NCBI RefSeq assembly: GCF_000400715.1
Contig: NZ_KE007350.1
Coordinates: 1-64,000 of the forward strand
Length of the DNA: 64,000 nucleotides
Direction of reading: 5' to 3'
DNA from: Acinetobacter genomosp. 15BJ
Lineage (GTDB): Bacteria > Pseudomonadota > Gammaproteobacteria > Pseudomonadales > Moraxellaceae
Part shown: piece after piece, positions 40,766 through 49,598 of the stretch
Layout: every line of letters begins with the position of its first letter
How positions within the stretch are numbered: position 1 is the stretch's first letter
Notes under the pieces: generated by a model
Database searches by the model: none
What the model was told of the DNA's origin: nothing
What the model saw: only the letters and a program-made list of their open reading frames with translations
Made by a program: the position numbers and the translations under genes

Positions 40766-41419
40766 TTAGGCGCATTGAGAATGCAGAGTTCCGTGTTCAG
40801 CACGTTGGAAAGCTGGACGCTGCTGAACACGTTGTACAAAAGCCTGAATGTTTGGATACTTACCATGTAAGCGGTTCTGAATCGCAATCAATGGAAAGGC
40901 CATTTGAATGTCAGCAAAAGAAAAATCCCCTGCAAAATACTCATGTTTTGACAAATAATCCTCAAGATACAAAATATGTTCTTTCACTCGTGGACGGACA
41001 AAGCCAGCTTTAACACCATCGGTAATTTTTTCCGCAATCGGACGAATCACCCAAGGAACATGTTTACTGACACTGTTCATGACTAAGGTCATGACCAATA
41101 AAGGCATCAATGAACCTTCTGCATAATGCATCCAGTACGAATATTGACGTTGATCAGATGCCTGTTGAGGTTTAAATTTGCTTTGAAGATCATACTGCTG
41201 TTGTAAATAATCTAGAATAACAGCAGATTCAACAATAACATCATCCCCATCAACCAAAATAGGTGCTTTACCGAGAGGATGAATTTGTTTAAGGCTTTCT
41301 GGCGCTGCGTAACTGGCTGACCTTTGATAATACTCAACTTGGCAATCCACACCAAGTTCTTCTAATGCCCACAAAATACGGAACGAACGTGAGCATTGTA
41401 GGTAATGTAAGGTAATCAT
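40766..41419 (-). CDS. Glutathione S-transferase family protein
   Basis: A 217-residue cytoplasmic GST. The N-terminal thioredoxin-like domain has HYLQCSRSFRILWALEELGVDCQVEYY, the cis-Pro in GKAPILVDGDDVIVES and the ESA motif. The helical C-domain ends with a repeat of Arg/Ala/Phe residues (RPAFQRAE). The substrate is unknown. The gene is not obviously linked to OsmC and pirin upstream (97-base gap), although all three are stress-type genes on one strand. Confidence 0.88.
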   Translation of the reverse strand: MITLHYLQCSRSFRILWALEELGVDCQVEYYQRSASYAAPESLKQIHPLGKAPILVDGDDVIVESAVILDYLQQQYDLQSKFKPQQASDQRQYSYWMHYAEGSLMPLLVMTLVMNSVSKHVPWVIRPIAEKITDGVKAGFVRPRVKEHILYLEDYLSKHEYFAGDFSFADIQMAFPLIAIQNRLHGKYPNIQAFVQRVQQRPAFQRAEHGTLHSQCA

Positions 41420-41516
41420 TTTTGTGCCTGCTTTTTAGCTGCGTAACTATGGTTTTAATCCCTCTCACAGTTACGCTTAGAATTATGTTTTGCCCAAGCA
41501 CAATAGCACTTTAGTC

Positions 41517-41915
41517 TTAAAGAATCATGGTCTGAATGTCTAAACTACGTAACAAAGTTTTAGTAACAGGCGTTTTGCTACAGACATTGAGAAGCTTTTC
41601 TTTTAAATCTTGTGAAACAGGTTGTTTAAATATTACACGGCGTTCGATCCGTTCCTGTTGTTCACGATTGGTATGAAAATCTACTTCAACTGTAAATTCA
41701 CCCAAATCCATTTCCTTATGCTGCGCGTACATCCGCAAGGTAATCATGGTGCAGGAGGCCAGACTTGTGGTGAGGAAATCATAAGGTGCAGGACCAGTAT
41801 CGTGTCCACCAAATTGTTCTGGCTTATCGGTAAGAAATTGATGTGTACCACTCTTCACTGCCCCCTTCCAAGGTTCTGGCAAAGTCTGGACTGTTGCACT
41901 GGCAATAATACTCAT
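41517..41915 (-). CDS. OsmC-family peroxidase-like protein
   Basis: A 132-residue protein of the OsmC/Ohr fold, a thiol-dependent hydroperoxide reductase family. Both redox cysteines are present: Cys in TSLASCTMITLRMYA (about 55) and in LLNVCSKTP (about 109). Its ATG overlaps the pirin stop by four bases (ATGA), so it is translationally coupled to pirin. Confidence 0.9.
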   Translation of the reverse strand: MSIIASATVQTLPEPWKGAVKSGTHQFLTDKPEQFGGHDTGPAPYDFLTTSLASCTMITLRMYAQHKEMDLGEFTVEVDFHTNREQQERIERRVIFKQPVSQDLKEKLLNVCSKTPVTKTLLRSLDIQTMIL

Positions 41916-42859
41916 TTTGATGCCCTCATTTGATCAGGTAACACAGGTGCTTCCAAACGTTTACCTTGGTAATCTGGAATTTCTCCAAAACGTGCATCGT
42001 GATTAATCCAATCCTCACGCGCTTGCTTTAACTCTTCCATGGTGCGGCCTACAAAATTCCACCACAGTAAAATCGGTGATTCAAATGGTTCACCACCAAT
42101 CAATAACAGACGATGACCTTGGGTTAACTCGACTTCAATTTCAGTTAAACCAGTTTCCAAAACCACCATATTATCGGCAGTCAATTCATGTCCATTAACG
42201 CGAGCCGTACCTTCTAAGGCCATGAAGGCATATTCAAACTTTGGATTCAACGGAATACGGGTTTTGGTATCGGCTTGTGCCGTGAGATCTACCCCAACCA
42301 AAGGTGTATGCACTTGCACAGGTGAAGTTGTATCGAGGAAATCCCCAACCAGTACCGTAAATTCAACCTGATCTTTATTCACGATTGGTAATTCTGGATA
42401 GTGCTCAAACCTAGGCGACATATTCAGTTTGTTATCTGGCAAAGCAATCCAAAGCTGTGCGGCATGCATTTTGGTTTCGGTATCAGGTGCAACTTCGGTA
42501 TGTGAAATTCCGTGACCTGCCGTCATCAAATTGACCTGCTTAGGACGGATTAATTGTTTTGAACCCAGACTATCGGTATGCATCATGGTGCCTTCAATCA
42601 TCCATGTAAACGTCTGCAAACCAATATGCGGATGCGGTCCCACATCTAAACCATCGCCCGCTGGAAAACTCACTGGCCCAGCATGATCTAGAAAACACCA
42701 TGCCCCGACCAAGCGTTTTTGTCGACTCGGTAGAGCACGTTTAATCACGGTTCCCTTACCAATTTCGGCAGAACGAATGGTAAATTCTTGAATAAATTGA
42801 TTAATATATGTTTCGCAGTCTTTTGAATCAGAAATATCGTAGTCGTTATTATTGCTCAT
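41912..42859 (-). CDS. Pirin-family bicupin protein
   Basis: A 315-residue bicupin. The N-terminal cupin carries the metal-binding histidines: DVGPHPHIGLQTFTWMIEG and GHGISHTEVAPD. This is the pirin pattern; bacterial members include quercetin dioxygenases and redox regulators, and the function here is not fixed. The C-terminal cupin covers about 185-290 and ends LLIGGEPFESPILLWWNFVGRT. AGAG precedes the ATG. Operon with the OsmC gene. Confidence 0.9.
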   Translation of the reverse strand: MSNNNDYDISDSKDCETYINQFIQEFTIRSAEIGKGTVIKRALPSRQKRLVGAWCFLDHAGPVSFPAGDGLDVGPHPHIGLQTFTWMIEGTMMHTDSLGSKQLIRPKQVNLMTAGHGISHTEVAPDTETKMHAAQLWIALPDNKLNMSPRFEHYPELPIVNKDQVEFTVLVGDFLDTTSPVQVHTPLVGVDLTAQADTKTRIPLNPKFEYAFMALEGTARVNGHELTADNMVVLETGLTEIEVELTQGHRLLLIGGEPFESPILLWWNFVGRTMEELKQAREDWINHDARFGEIPDYQGKRLEAPVLPDQMRASK

Positions 42860-43022
42860 GATATTGCTCTCTTTTACCTATGCTAATGCAATGAGTTGAT
42901 AGCTTGATCTTAACAATACAATCACTCAGCAATATAGTCTTTTAGTAATACACAGAGTGTTATTCATGAGACAATCTTGATATAGATCTAATATGCTTCG
43001 ATAAAATACCGCTTCATTAGGC

Positions 43023-43295
43023 TTATGGCTTAGCTTGCATATCCACAATCAAGCCTGTTAAACGCCGTACCACAGGCAATAAAACCAAGACCAATGGATA
43101 AGCGATCAACCAAGAAAACATCCATGTTTCTAACCAGATCATGGTAAATCCTGAAATAAAGCCCGTTCTCATCCATAGATTAACGAGTGATAAAGTCCCA
43201 CTCATAAAAAAGGATAAAATCAGCGGTAAGATCCACGCTGCATACTTCGCGGGTAATTTCGCAATCAGTCGTGGGCTTGCTTTCAATTCTTGCAT
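43023..43295 (-). CDS. DUF2798 small membrane protein
   Basis: A 90-residue protein with two hydrophobic segments (about 19-42 and 52-77). The pattern SFFMSGTLSLVNLWMRTGF...MFSWLIAYPLVLVLLPVVRRLT is typical of DUF2798. The function is unknown. It stands alone, with spacers of about 150 bases either side. Confidence 0.82.
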   Translation of the reverse strand: MQELKASPRLIAKLPAKYAAWILPLILSFFMSGTLSLVNLWMRTGFISGFTMIWLETWMFSWLIAYPLVLVLLPVVRRLTGLIVDMQAKP

Positions 43296-43439
43296 TTTTA
43301 GCTCGTTTTAATAAAAACAATCTTTAGTTAATTTTAATAATTTATAACGTCATCAGCATGATCCATAAACGATACACAGGGTACTATCTATGCAACAATC
43401 TATTGCTGAATACATCATGAACTTTGTTTTAAAACAATC

Positions 43440-43748
43440 TTACTCAGGATTGTCTTTCTTCACGTGTTGTTTTAAATTTTTCATGAATTGACCAAATTGC
43501 GGAAGAAACTCCTCAAATAAAGGATGATCTTTATTTTCCAACATTACTTCACTAAACAGCTTTAAACCCACTGCAAATGATTTGGTGGTTTGATCATCAA
43601 AAAAATCGGCCTTCTTCAACCGTTCGACAATCTCGAAGATATCGTCATGGTTGCCCGTATAAAACTCTAAACGCTCGCTGTAAGTCGAAACCTGTCCTTT
43701 CGCATCTTTTAAATGCTGTACTGTGACATGATATTGATGTTGTTTCAT
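43440..43748 (-). CDS. DUF3861-like small protein
   Basis: A 102-residue soluble acidic/basic protein. The N-terminal YHVTVQHLKDAKGQV and GNHDDIFEIVERLK fit the DUF3861 family of unknown function. GGAGCAGAAGC precedes the ATG. It follows the Fur-like gene by 20 bases on the same strand, so it is probably in the PadR-Fur-like operon. Confidence 0.75.
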   Translation of the reverse strand: MKQHQYHVTVQHLKDAKGQVSTYSERLEFYTGNHDDIFEIVERLKKADFFDDQTTKSFAVGLKLFSEVMLENKDHPLFEEFLPQFGQFMKNLKQHVKKDNPE

Positions 43749-43768
43749 GCTTCTGCTCCAAGGTGCTC

Positions 43769-44158
43769 TTAAGCACTCTCTTTAATTTCAACCTGCATCA
43801 GGTCAACTTGAAATTGATGAAATACCGCAGCCAACGACTGTAAAAATGCTGTCTGTTTGGCGGTGGTTAAATCAGCACAACGAATTTGCAGCATTTGACT
43901 GTTAGAGATCGAAGGCAAATTAAACTTGGTCTCTGCCCGATGAAACTGGTAACTGGCAATTAAGCCAACCTGCACCAGATCACTGACCACCCGATACACC
44001 GTGGCCAAACTCAGCTGCTGTTCCTGTTCATTCAGCCGTTGATAAATCTGCTTTACCGTAAGCTCTTCTGATTGTTGCGCCAATACAGATAATACCGCCA
44101 TACGTGGATGAGTCACTCTTAGACCTGCCTGCTTGATTTTCTGTTGTAGCTCTAACAT
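43769..44158 (-). CDS. Fur-like transcriptional regulator lacking the usual metal ligands
   Basis: A 129-residue protein. The N-terminal half is a clear Fur-type winged helix (GLRVTHPRMAVLSVLAQ...LTVKQIYQRL...LSLATVYRVVSDLVQVGLI). The C-terminal half lacks the HHDH and CxxC motifs that bind metals in Fur, Zur and PerR; only one cysteine is left. Either it is a divergent member or it senses something else. It lies 14 bases after the PadR gene and 20 before the DUF3861 gene. Confidence 0.8.
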   Translation of the reverse strand: MLELQQKIKQAGLRVTHPRMAVLSVLAQQSEELTVKQIYQRLNEQEQQLSLATVYRVVSDLVQVGLIASYQFHRAETKFNLPSISNSQMLQIRCADLTTAKQTAFLQSLAAVFHQFQVDLMQVEIKESA

Positions 44159-44172
44159 GGTTCGCTCCCAAC

Positions 44173-44706
44173 TTATAAGCGTCCGATTGCGATGGCGGCC
44201 TGATCAATTTTTTCCGCAATTTGATGGATCTGTTCTTGTTGCAAATCTGCGATATTCAGCTTTAATCGCAATGCGGTTTTCAGATTTTCCATCGCGCGAT
44301 GGATATCAACCAACTGATCATTATTATGAATTTCACGTCTTAGTCGCAGCTTTTGTAAAAGCGCCAGCAGCATGTCTTGCTGTTCTTTTAAATAACTGTC
44401 GCCATAGTCGGTAATCTGGTATTGCTTACGTTCGGCATCCAGCACGCCAATCAAATTCATTTCTTCCAATGCGGTTAGCGTTGGATAAATCGTTCCTGCA
44501 CTTGGGGTATAGCCATCCCCTACCAGATCACTAATTTCTTTAATAATTTCATAGCCATGTTTGGGGCTTTGCTGAATCAAATGCAGCACCAACAATTTCA
44601 TACGACCTGATTCAAATAAGCGACCACGGCGGCCTGCTCGGTGATGTTCTCGATGTAATAAAGCTGCTTCGGCTTCATCATGGGAATGCTCGGATTGATG
44701 TTTCAT
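44173..44706 (-). CDS. PadR-family regulator, YqjI-like
   Basis: A 177-residue winged-helix regulator. A His-rich N-terminal tail (residues 3-23, HQSEHSHDEAEAALLHREHH) precedes the PadR domain (about 36-110, LLVLHLIQQSPKHGYEIIKEIS...TPSAGTIYPTLTALEEMNLI). This is the layout of E. coli YqjI, a nickel/iron-responsive repressor. The ferric-reductase partner YqjH is not present. A perfect 16-bp palindrome lies 38 bases upstream of the ATG, consistent with autoregulation. Metal sensing is inferred. Confidence 0.85.
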   Translation of the reverse strand: MKHQSEHSHDEAEAALLHREHHRAGRRGRLFESGRMKLLVLHLIQQSPKHGYEIIKEISDLVGDGYTPSAGTIYPTLTALEEMNLIGVLDAERKQYQITDYGDSYLKEQQDMLLALLQKLRLRREIHNNDQLVDIHRAMENLKTALRLKLNIADLQQEQIHQIAEKIDQAAIAIGRL

Positions 44707-44743
44707 CTGTTATTTTTCTCTATATTTGCTTAATTTACGCTTA

Positions 44744-44759
44744 TTAAGATATATCTTAA
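44744..44759. promoter_or_regulatory. Perfect 16-bp palindrome, putative PadR operator
   Basis: TTAAGATATATCTTAA is its own reverse complement and lies 38 bases upstream of the padR ATG. Further TATATCTTA-type half-sites follow (44761-44790). PadR repressors commonly bind such AT-rich dyads; binding here is inferred. Confidence 0.6.
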
Positions 44760-44856
44760 TATATCTTTTATCAAGTTAAGTTATATCTTAAATTTTTAGT
44801 ATTCTGATATTGAAAGAATTATTTTTTCTGAGGAAGGACTTTAAGAAAGTTAAGTA

Positions 44857-44886
44857 ATAAAAAAGAGTGCATAGGCACTCTTTTTT
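44857..44886. terminator. Terminator downstream of the hypothetical gene at 45003
   Basis: AAAAAAGAGTGC / GCACTCTTTTTT-type arms around ATAG, with A and T tracts on both sides. Confidence 0.85.
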
Positions 44887-45002
44887 GGGTAACGAGGTTC
44901 ACAGTTGATGGTAGTACAGCCCAATTATTTCAAAATAGTGGTTAAATACAGCTCGATAGATTAAATTGAATAGCTCACCGATAAAACATTTACTATTATG
45001 TG

Positions 45003-45308
45003 CTATATCGTTTTTAAGAAGTCATTACGTATCTTTATCGCTAGATGTCTAACTTTCTGAGAATATTTAGTCTTATTTCCAATCAAAGTTTCAATCAAAT
45101 CTAAAACATCACTATCTATATACTCTGGTTTTTTCTGAAGCCAATTTAAAGCTAATTCAGGCCAATAATTTGATACGCTTTCAGAAAGTGCAAAAACGAT
45201 TACTTTCTTCATATCTTTCAATGAATATGTGTATTTTTGTGGACTATTTTCATCCATTTCCAGAAGCAATAATCCATCTCTTAAATCATTCATATCTGCA
45301 TAACTCAA
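45003..45308 (-). CDS. Hypothetical protein
   Basis: A 101-residue soluble protein that I do not recognise. It is mostly helical and contains one WPELALNWLQKKPEY stretch. It is clearly more AT-rich than its neighbours and flanked by two near-identical terminators, so it sits as an isolated cassette. Met1 or Met6 may start it; the ribosome binding site is weak. It could be a late acquisition. Confidence 0.6.
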   Translation of the reverse strand: MSYADMNDLRDGLLLLEMDENSPQKYTYSLKDMKKVIVFALSESVSNYWPELALNWLQKKPEYIDSDVLDLIETLIGNKTKYSQKVRHLAIKIRNDFLKTI

Positions 45309-45390
45309 TTATTTTAATTAGCCTAAAAAGCATTCAATAAATTACTTGAGTATCAATGCCTAAAATTAACATAACATAGTTTATAAACAA

Positions 45391-45420
45391 TAAAAAAGAG
45401 CACCTAGGCGCTCTTTTTTT
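45391..45420. terminator. Terminator of the porin gene
   Basis: AAAAAAGAGCACC / GGCGCTCTTTTTTT-type arms around TA; 17 bases past the porin stop codon on the minus strand. Confidence 0.88.
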
Positions 45421-45437
45421 AACAACATTGATCTCAA

Positions 45438-46694
45438 TTAAAACCGCTTCGTATAGTTCACAAATAGACGGTCTTCACCAAAGTCATTGCCATGTTTGAC
45501 CTTGTAATCAACACGTAGATATTGAACAGCAAAACCCTTTAAATAAGGCTGCTGAAAGGCATAATTGATCAAGACATTGGATTCAGTTTCATGATTTTTC
45601 TCACCATTGGCTGCTTTAAAATCATGACCATAAACATACTTCACCATGGCATTTAGCCCCGGTACATAATCCTTAAAATCATAGCCATACATCAAATGAT
45701 AGGACTTTTCATTCTTCTTAAAAAAGCCTGTGGCATTCCAGTTAATAAAATACAACTCAGGCAAAAAACCATCGGGTAAAGGATAGGCCGATTCGCCAAT
45801 AATTTGCTGATAACCCAAACCAAAGCTCTGATTGTTCACTTTCAACATTTCCAGCAGCCCGATATTTTGCGCATCGATCTCAAAATTATTGCCATCATTT
45901 TTAGCATTAAAATATTTCAATTTGGAATTGAGGGAAAAAGTCGGCTGTTTCCACGTATGCTCCAAGCCTAAATAGTGTTTGTTATATAAATCTTCTAAAT
46001 TGCCAAAATAGTATTCAGCTTTCAGTGCAGGTGTCAGTTGATAACGTAGGTCAAGATAATTCAAGCCATCGGAATAGGCTGTTTTACCATTGGCGGTAAA
46101 GGAAAAGCGATGAAAATTCTCCTCATTGCGTGGAGATACTTTTTCCACCCGACCAATTTCAGCATAGAGCTGATCCGAAATCTGTGACTTTAAGTTCGTT
46201 CCCCAATACGAGGTAATGAGCTGCCGACTCGCATCTGAAGTGGTGACAGGTAAATCCAGCCATAACTCCCCGATACTCAGCAAGGTTTTGTCATAACCCA
46301 GTTTTAAGGTTGCCCCATATTTTGAATAATCAGCAGCTTGGGATTGAGTTTGTGAGTCAAAGGGTAACACCATATCACTGACATGCCGATCTGCACTTAA
46401 ACGTACGGCATATTGCACCGAAGCGTCCGCGCCAATCCGAAGTGGCTTGTCTGCGATCACTAAAGGCGTATCGTGTAAATTTGAAGTATAAAATAAAGAT
46501 GCACCTTGCGACCAACTACCAAAATTTTTGGCATTCGGATTGTCATAATCCCGATATAGATAGGCATTCTTTAGGTTAAATTTCCATTCATCTTGAATAG
46601 CTTGGGTTGGATCTGCTGCCCACAACATCGAACTGCTTCCTGACATCACGAACAGTGCGGTAAGCGTTAAAGTTTGTGTGTTTAAATTGTACAT
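45438..46694 (-). CDS. OprD-family outer-membrane porin
   Basis: A 418-residue channel for aromatic or other carboxylates. A signal peptide ends near SSMLWAADP, and the mature part is a repetitive beta-barrel with alternating aromatic residues ending LFVNYTKRF (terminal Phe). The N-terminal EWKFNLKNAYLYRDYDN is typical of OprD proteins. The start at 46694 removes an unlikely N-terminal extension that reads through the 46720-46742 inverted repeat. Last gene of the gentisate cluster, so it likely admits gentisate or a precursor. Confidence 0.88.
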   Translation of the reverse strand: MYNLNTQTLTLTALFVMSGSSSMLWAADPTQAIQDEWKFNLKNAYLYRDYDNPNAKNFGSWSQGASLFYTSNLHDTPLVIADKPLRIGADASVQYAVRLSADRHVSDMVLPFDSQTQSQAADYSKYGATLKLGYDKTLLSIGELWLDLPVTTSDASRQLITSYWGTNLKSQISDQLYAEIGRVEKVSPRNEENFHRFSFTANGKTAYSDGLNYLDLRYQLTPALKAEYYFGNLEDLYNKHYLGLEHTWKQPTFSLNSKLKYFNAKNDGNNFEIDAQNIGLLEMLKVNNQSFGLGYQQIIGESAYPLPDGFLPELYFINWNATGFFKKNEKSYHLMYGYDFKDYVPGLNAMVKYVYGHDFKAANGEKNHETESNVLINYAFQQPYLKGFAVQYLRVDYKVKHGNDFGEDRLFVNYTKRF

Positions 46695-46719
46695 AGAATA
46701 AATCGTCCATAGCTGAGGT

Positions 46720-46742
46720 GCTGTACCATCCACTGGTACAGC
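46720..46742. repeat. Perfect 9-bp inverted repeat before the porin gene
   Basis: GCTGTACCA and TGGTACAGC arms around TCCAC, between the transporter stop (46773) and the porin start. There is no T-tract. It could be an mRNA hairpin modulating porin expression or an operator. Confidence 0.55.
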
Positions 46743-46772
46743 CATCTATTTTTATTCGGAATATGCTTGATT

Positions 46773-48116
46773 TCAGCCTAACGTTGTCACAACGACAGGC
46801 TGGTCTTTTTTAAGGCGTTTAATTAGTAATAGTGAAATTGCTGCACAAAAAGCAGGAATGGCAAGAATGCTGAGAATGGCAAAACTAGAAAGATTCAATG
46901 ACATCAACCAGCCTCCCATGATAGAGCCGACAACAGACCCCACACGTCCAATCGCATTGGCCCAACTCACGCCAGTTGCACGACAATGTGTTGGATAAAA
47001 GCTGGATGAAAAGGCATTGGCGCCAACCTGTGAGCCACTGATTCCTACACCCACACCAAACATGGCAAACATCAGTAATATGGTATTAGACTGTTCAATC
47101 CCGAGACCTAAACAGATCAGGAACAAACCACCAAAAGCATAGGCTGCACTTAAAATTTTAGTCGCATCCATTTTATCCATCAGCAAACCCAAGACGATGG
47201 CACCGATTGTTCCACCAATCTGAAAGATCGAGGTGAGCCATGAGGCATTGGATAAGTTAAAACCTGCATTGGTGAGTAAAGTCGGCATCCAGCTTGAAAT
47301 CATATAAATGATCAGCAGACTCATAAAGAATGTAAACCAAATCAAAAAAGTACCTAAAGCAAGACCTTTACTAAATAAATCTTTGAGACTTGATTTGGCC
47401 ACTTCATTTGCAGGCGGAACTAAGCTTGGAATCTGTGTGATATGCGGTGCCATACGACGGACGATGCTTTTAATTTGTTCGGCACTTTTTTGTTTCAAAA
47501 CCAGAAAACGCAGCGATTCAGGTAATAGATAATATAAGAAAGGCACTGTACATAAAGGTGCGATGCCACCTATTAATAAAATGCCATGCCAACCGATATG
47601 CGGTAGCAGTTGTGCCGACAGAATCCCACCTAGCGCAGAGCCAATGGTAAAGCCACAAAACATCATGGTGACCAAATTGGAGCGGCGGGATGTCGGTGCA
47701 TATTCTGACGTTAAGGTAATGGCATTAGGTAAAGCACCACCCAAACCCAGCCCAGTGAGAAAGCGCCAAATAATCAGCGTTTGCAAGTCCGATGAGAAAG
47801 CAGCAAATAGGCTGGCACAGCCAAACATGATCACCGAGCCGATCAGAATCGGCTTACGCCCAAGTTTATCTGACAAAGGGCCAAAAATCAGAGCACCTGC
47901 CATCAAGCCAAATAAGCCTGCGCCAAATAACGGTGCCAGATCAGTGGGTTGTAGCCCCCACTCGGCTTTCAATGCAGGAGCAATAAAACCCACTGCTGCG
48001 GTATCAAAACCGTCAATTGCAACAATCAAAAAGCACAACCACATGATTAGCTTTTGCAAAGCTGAAAGTGGTATTTCATCAATGAAACTTTGTACGTCTA
48101 TGGTTTTCTGAGACAT
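46773..48116 (-). CDS. MFS aromatic acid:H+ symporter (AAHS family)
   Basis: A 447-residue inner-membrane importer with twelve segments. The AAHS marks are DGFDTAAVGFIAPALKAEWG in TM1 (Asp-rich aromatic-substrate motif), GPLSDKLGRKPILIGSV between TM2 and TM3, and the TM4 RFLTGLGLGGALPNAITLTSEY. The start at 48116 is set by AAAGGAG; a longer frame to 48161 is not needed. Given its cluster it probably imports gentisate (GenK-like). Confidence 0.9.
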   Translation of the reverse strand: MSQKTIDVQSFIDEIPLSALQKLIMWLCFLIVAIDGFDTAAVGFIAPALKAEWGLQPTDLAPLFGAGLFGLMAGALIFGPLSDKLGRKPILIGSVIMFGCASLFAAFSSDLQTLIIWRFLTGLGLGGALPNAITLTSEYAPTSRRSNLVTMMFCGFTIGSALGGILSAQLLPHIGWHGILLIGGIAPLCTVPFLYYLLPESLRFLVLKQKSAEQIKSIVRRMAPHITQIPSLVPPANEVAKSSLKDLFSKGLALGTFLIWFTFFMSLLIIYMISSWMPTLLTNAGFNLSNASWLTSIFQIGGTIGAIVLGLLMDKMDATKILSAAYAFGGLFLICLGLGIEQSNTILLMFAMFGVGVGISGSQVGANAFSSSFYPTHCRATGVSWANAIGRVGSVVGSIMGGWLMSLNLSSFAILSILAIPAFCAAISLLLIKRLKKDQPVVVTTLG

Positions 48117-48224
48117 AACGACTCCTTTTGCCAATACCATGGCCAGTGCAATCCTTAGCAAAGGTGCTCAACTCTATTTATTGTTCAGTTTGAGCACCTG
48201 TTTAAACCACTCAGATCAAGTGAG

Positions 48225-48926
48225 TTATTTCACATTCACGGTGATGCCTGTTAAACCTGCAATCTCGGCGCGCATGACATCACCTCGCACTACAGCACCG
48301 ACCCCTTCTGGTGTGCCCGTAAAAATCAAGTCACCCGCTTTCAGTTCAAATAAGGTTGACAGATTGGCAATAGTCTCGGCAACTGACCAGATCAAATGGG
48401 TGATATCACTGTGTTGTACAGTTTCACCATTCACGGTCAAATGAATATCGGCCTGATTGATCTCACCAGTTTCAGTCATCGGGTGAATGGGGCCAATCGG
48501 CGCAGAAAAATCGAATGCTTTGCCAATTTCCCATGGACGACCTTTTTCACGCATACTCATTTGCAAGTCGCGGCGAGTCATGTCCAAACCAACCGCATAG
48601 CCATAAATGTAATTTGCAGCATCTTCGACCGAAACATTGTTCGCATCGCGTCCTATTGCCACCACCAACTCGATTTCGTAGTGATAGTTTGAGGTTTCAG
48701 TTGGATAAGGAATCTCTACTGCATCCTGATTGACAGGTACAATTGACTCTAAATCGTTTGGCTTACAAAAGAAAAAAGGTGGCTCGCGATCTGGATCAAA
48801 GCCCATTTCACGTGCGTGGGCAGCGTAGTTACGCCCGACACAATAGACACGGCGTACTGGAAATTGCTGATCTGAGCCATGAATAAACAGGCCCGCTGGT
48901 GTCATTGGCTGGAAAATAAAAGTCAT
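48225..48926 (-). CDS. Fumarylpyruvate hydrolase (FAH family)
   Basis: Last step of gentisate ring cleavage: splits fumarylpyruvate into fumarate and pyruvate. The 233-residue FAH-fold protein has the metal-binding NYHYEIELVVAIG (about 82-94), GLDMTRRDLQ, KGRPWEIGKAFDFSAPIGP and the ending GDLIFTGTPEGVGAVVRGD. Its length fits the short fumarylpyruvate hydrolases better than the ~420-residue tyrosine-pathway enzyme. Substrate assigned from context. Confidence 0.88.
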   Translation of the reverse strand: MTFIFQPMTPAGLFIHGSDQQFPVRRVYCVGRNYAAHAREMGFDPDREPPFFFCKPNDLESIVPVNQDAVEIPYPTETSNYHYEIELVVAIGRDANNVSVEDAANYIYGYAVGLDMTRRDLQMSMREKGRPWEIGKAFDFSAPIGPIHPMTETGEINQADIHLTVNGETVQHSDITHLIWSVAETIANLSTLFELKAGDLIFTGTPEGVGAVVRGDVMRAEIAGLTGITVNVK

Positions 48927-48962
48927 GGCATATTCCTTGTTGATATAGGTTAAATCAGAGCC

Positions 48963-49598
48963 TTAAAACGCATCTGCCTGCTGTTCAGGGGCAGCTTTCT
49001 GGAACGCGTCGAGGGTCATACAATGCTGATAAATTTCATTAATTTGAGGATACGCCGACAGGTCGACCTGAAAGCGTTGTGCCGATACCACTTGCGGAAT
49101 CAAATACGCATCGGCAATGCTAACTTGCTTGCCATAGCAGAACTTTTCCCGAGTTGAATCTTCAGCCAATAGGTGCTCTAAGGCTGAAAAACCATCTTGA
49201 ATCCACTTGGCACACCAAGCATTGATCTGGTTCTGATCCAGTCCAAGCTGGCGTAAATACTCCAGTACACGCTTATTGTTTAAAGGATGAATATCACATC
49301 CGATCAAAGCAGCAATGGCGCGCACCCTCTCTTTACCGAGTGCATCTGCTGGCAACAGGGCTGGTTCAGGGTATTGTTGTTCTAACCATTCGATTATGGC
49401 GGGGCTTTGTAATAACGTGCCCGCCTCCGTTTCCAAGACGGGCACAAAACCCTGTGGATTTAGCCTTTGAAAAGTCGCTTGATGATGCTCATTTTTCGCC
49501 AGCGATACATAGCTCGCCTCATAATCCAGACCCTTGAGATTCAGGACAATGCGGGTACGGTGCGATGTGCCGCTACGGAAAAAACCATACAGTTTCAT
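48963..49598 (-). CDS. Maleylpyruvate isomerase (GST zeta type)
   Basis: Glutathione-dependent isomerisation of maleylpyruvate to fumarylpyruvate. A 211-residue zeta-class GST with the N-terminal motif FFRSGTSHRTRIVLNLKGLDYE (the SSCxxR-like catalytic position reads SGTSHR) and LNPQGFVPVLETEAGTLLQSPAIIEWLEQQYPEP. The same fold serves maleylacetoacetate in tyrosine breakdown; the neighbouring gentisate dioxygenase favours maleylpyruvate. It overlaps the dioxygenase stop by four bases. Confidence 0.87.
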   Translation of the reverse strand: MKLYGFFRSGTSHRTRIVLNLKGLDYEASYVSLAKNEHHQATFQRLNPQGFVPVLETEAGTLLQSPAIIEWLEQQYPEPALLPADALGKERVRAIAALIGCDIHPLNNKRVLEYLRQLGLDQNQINAWCAKWIQDGFSALEHLLAEDSTREKFCYGKQVSIADAYLIPQVVSAQRFQVDLSAYPQINEIYQHCMTLDAFQKAAPEQQADAF

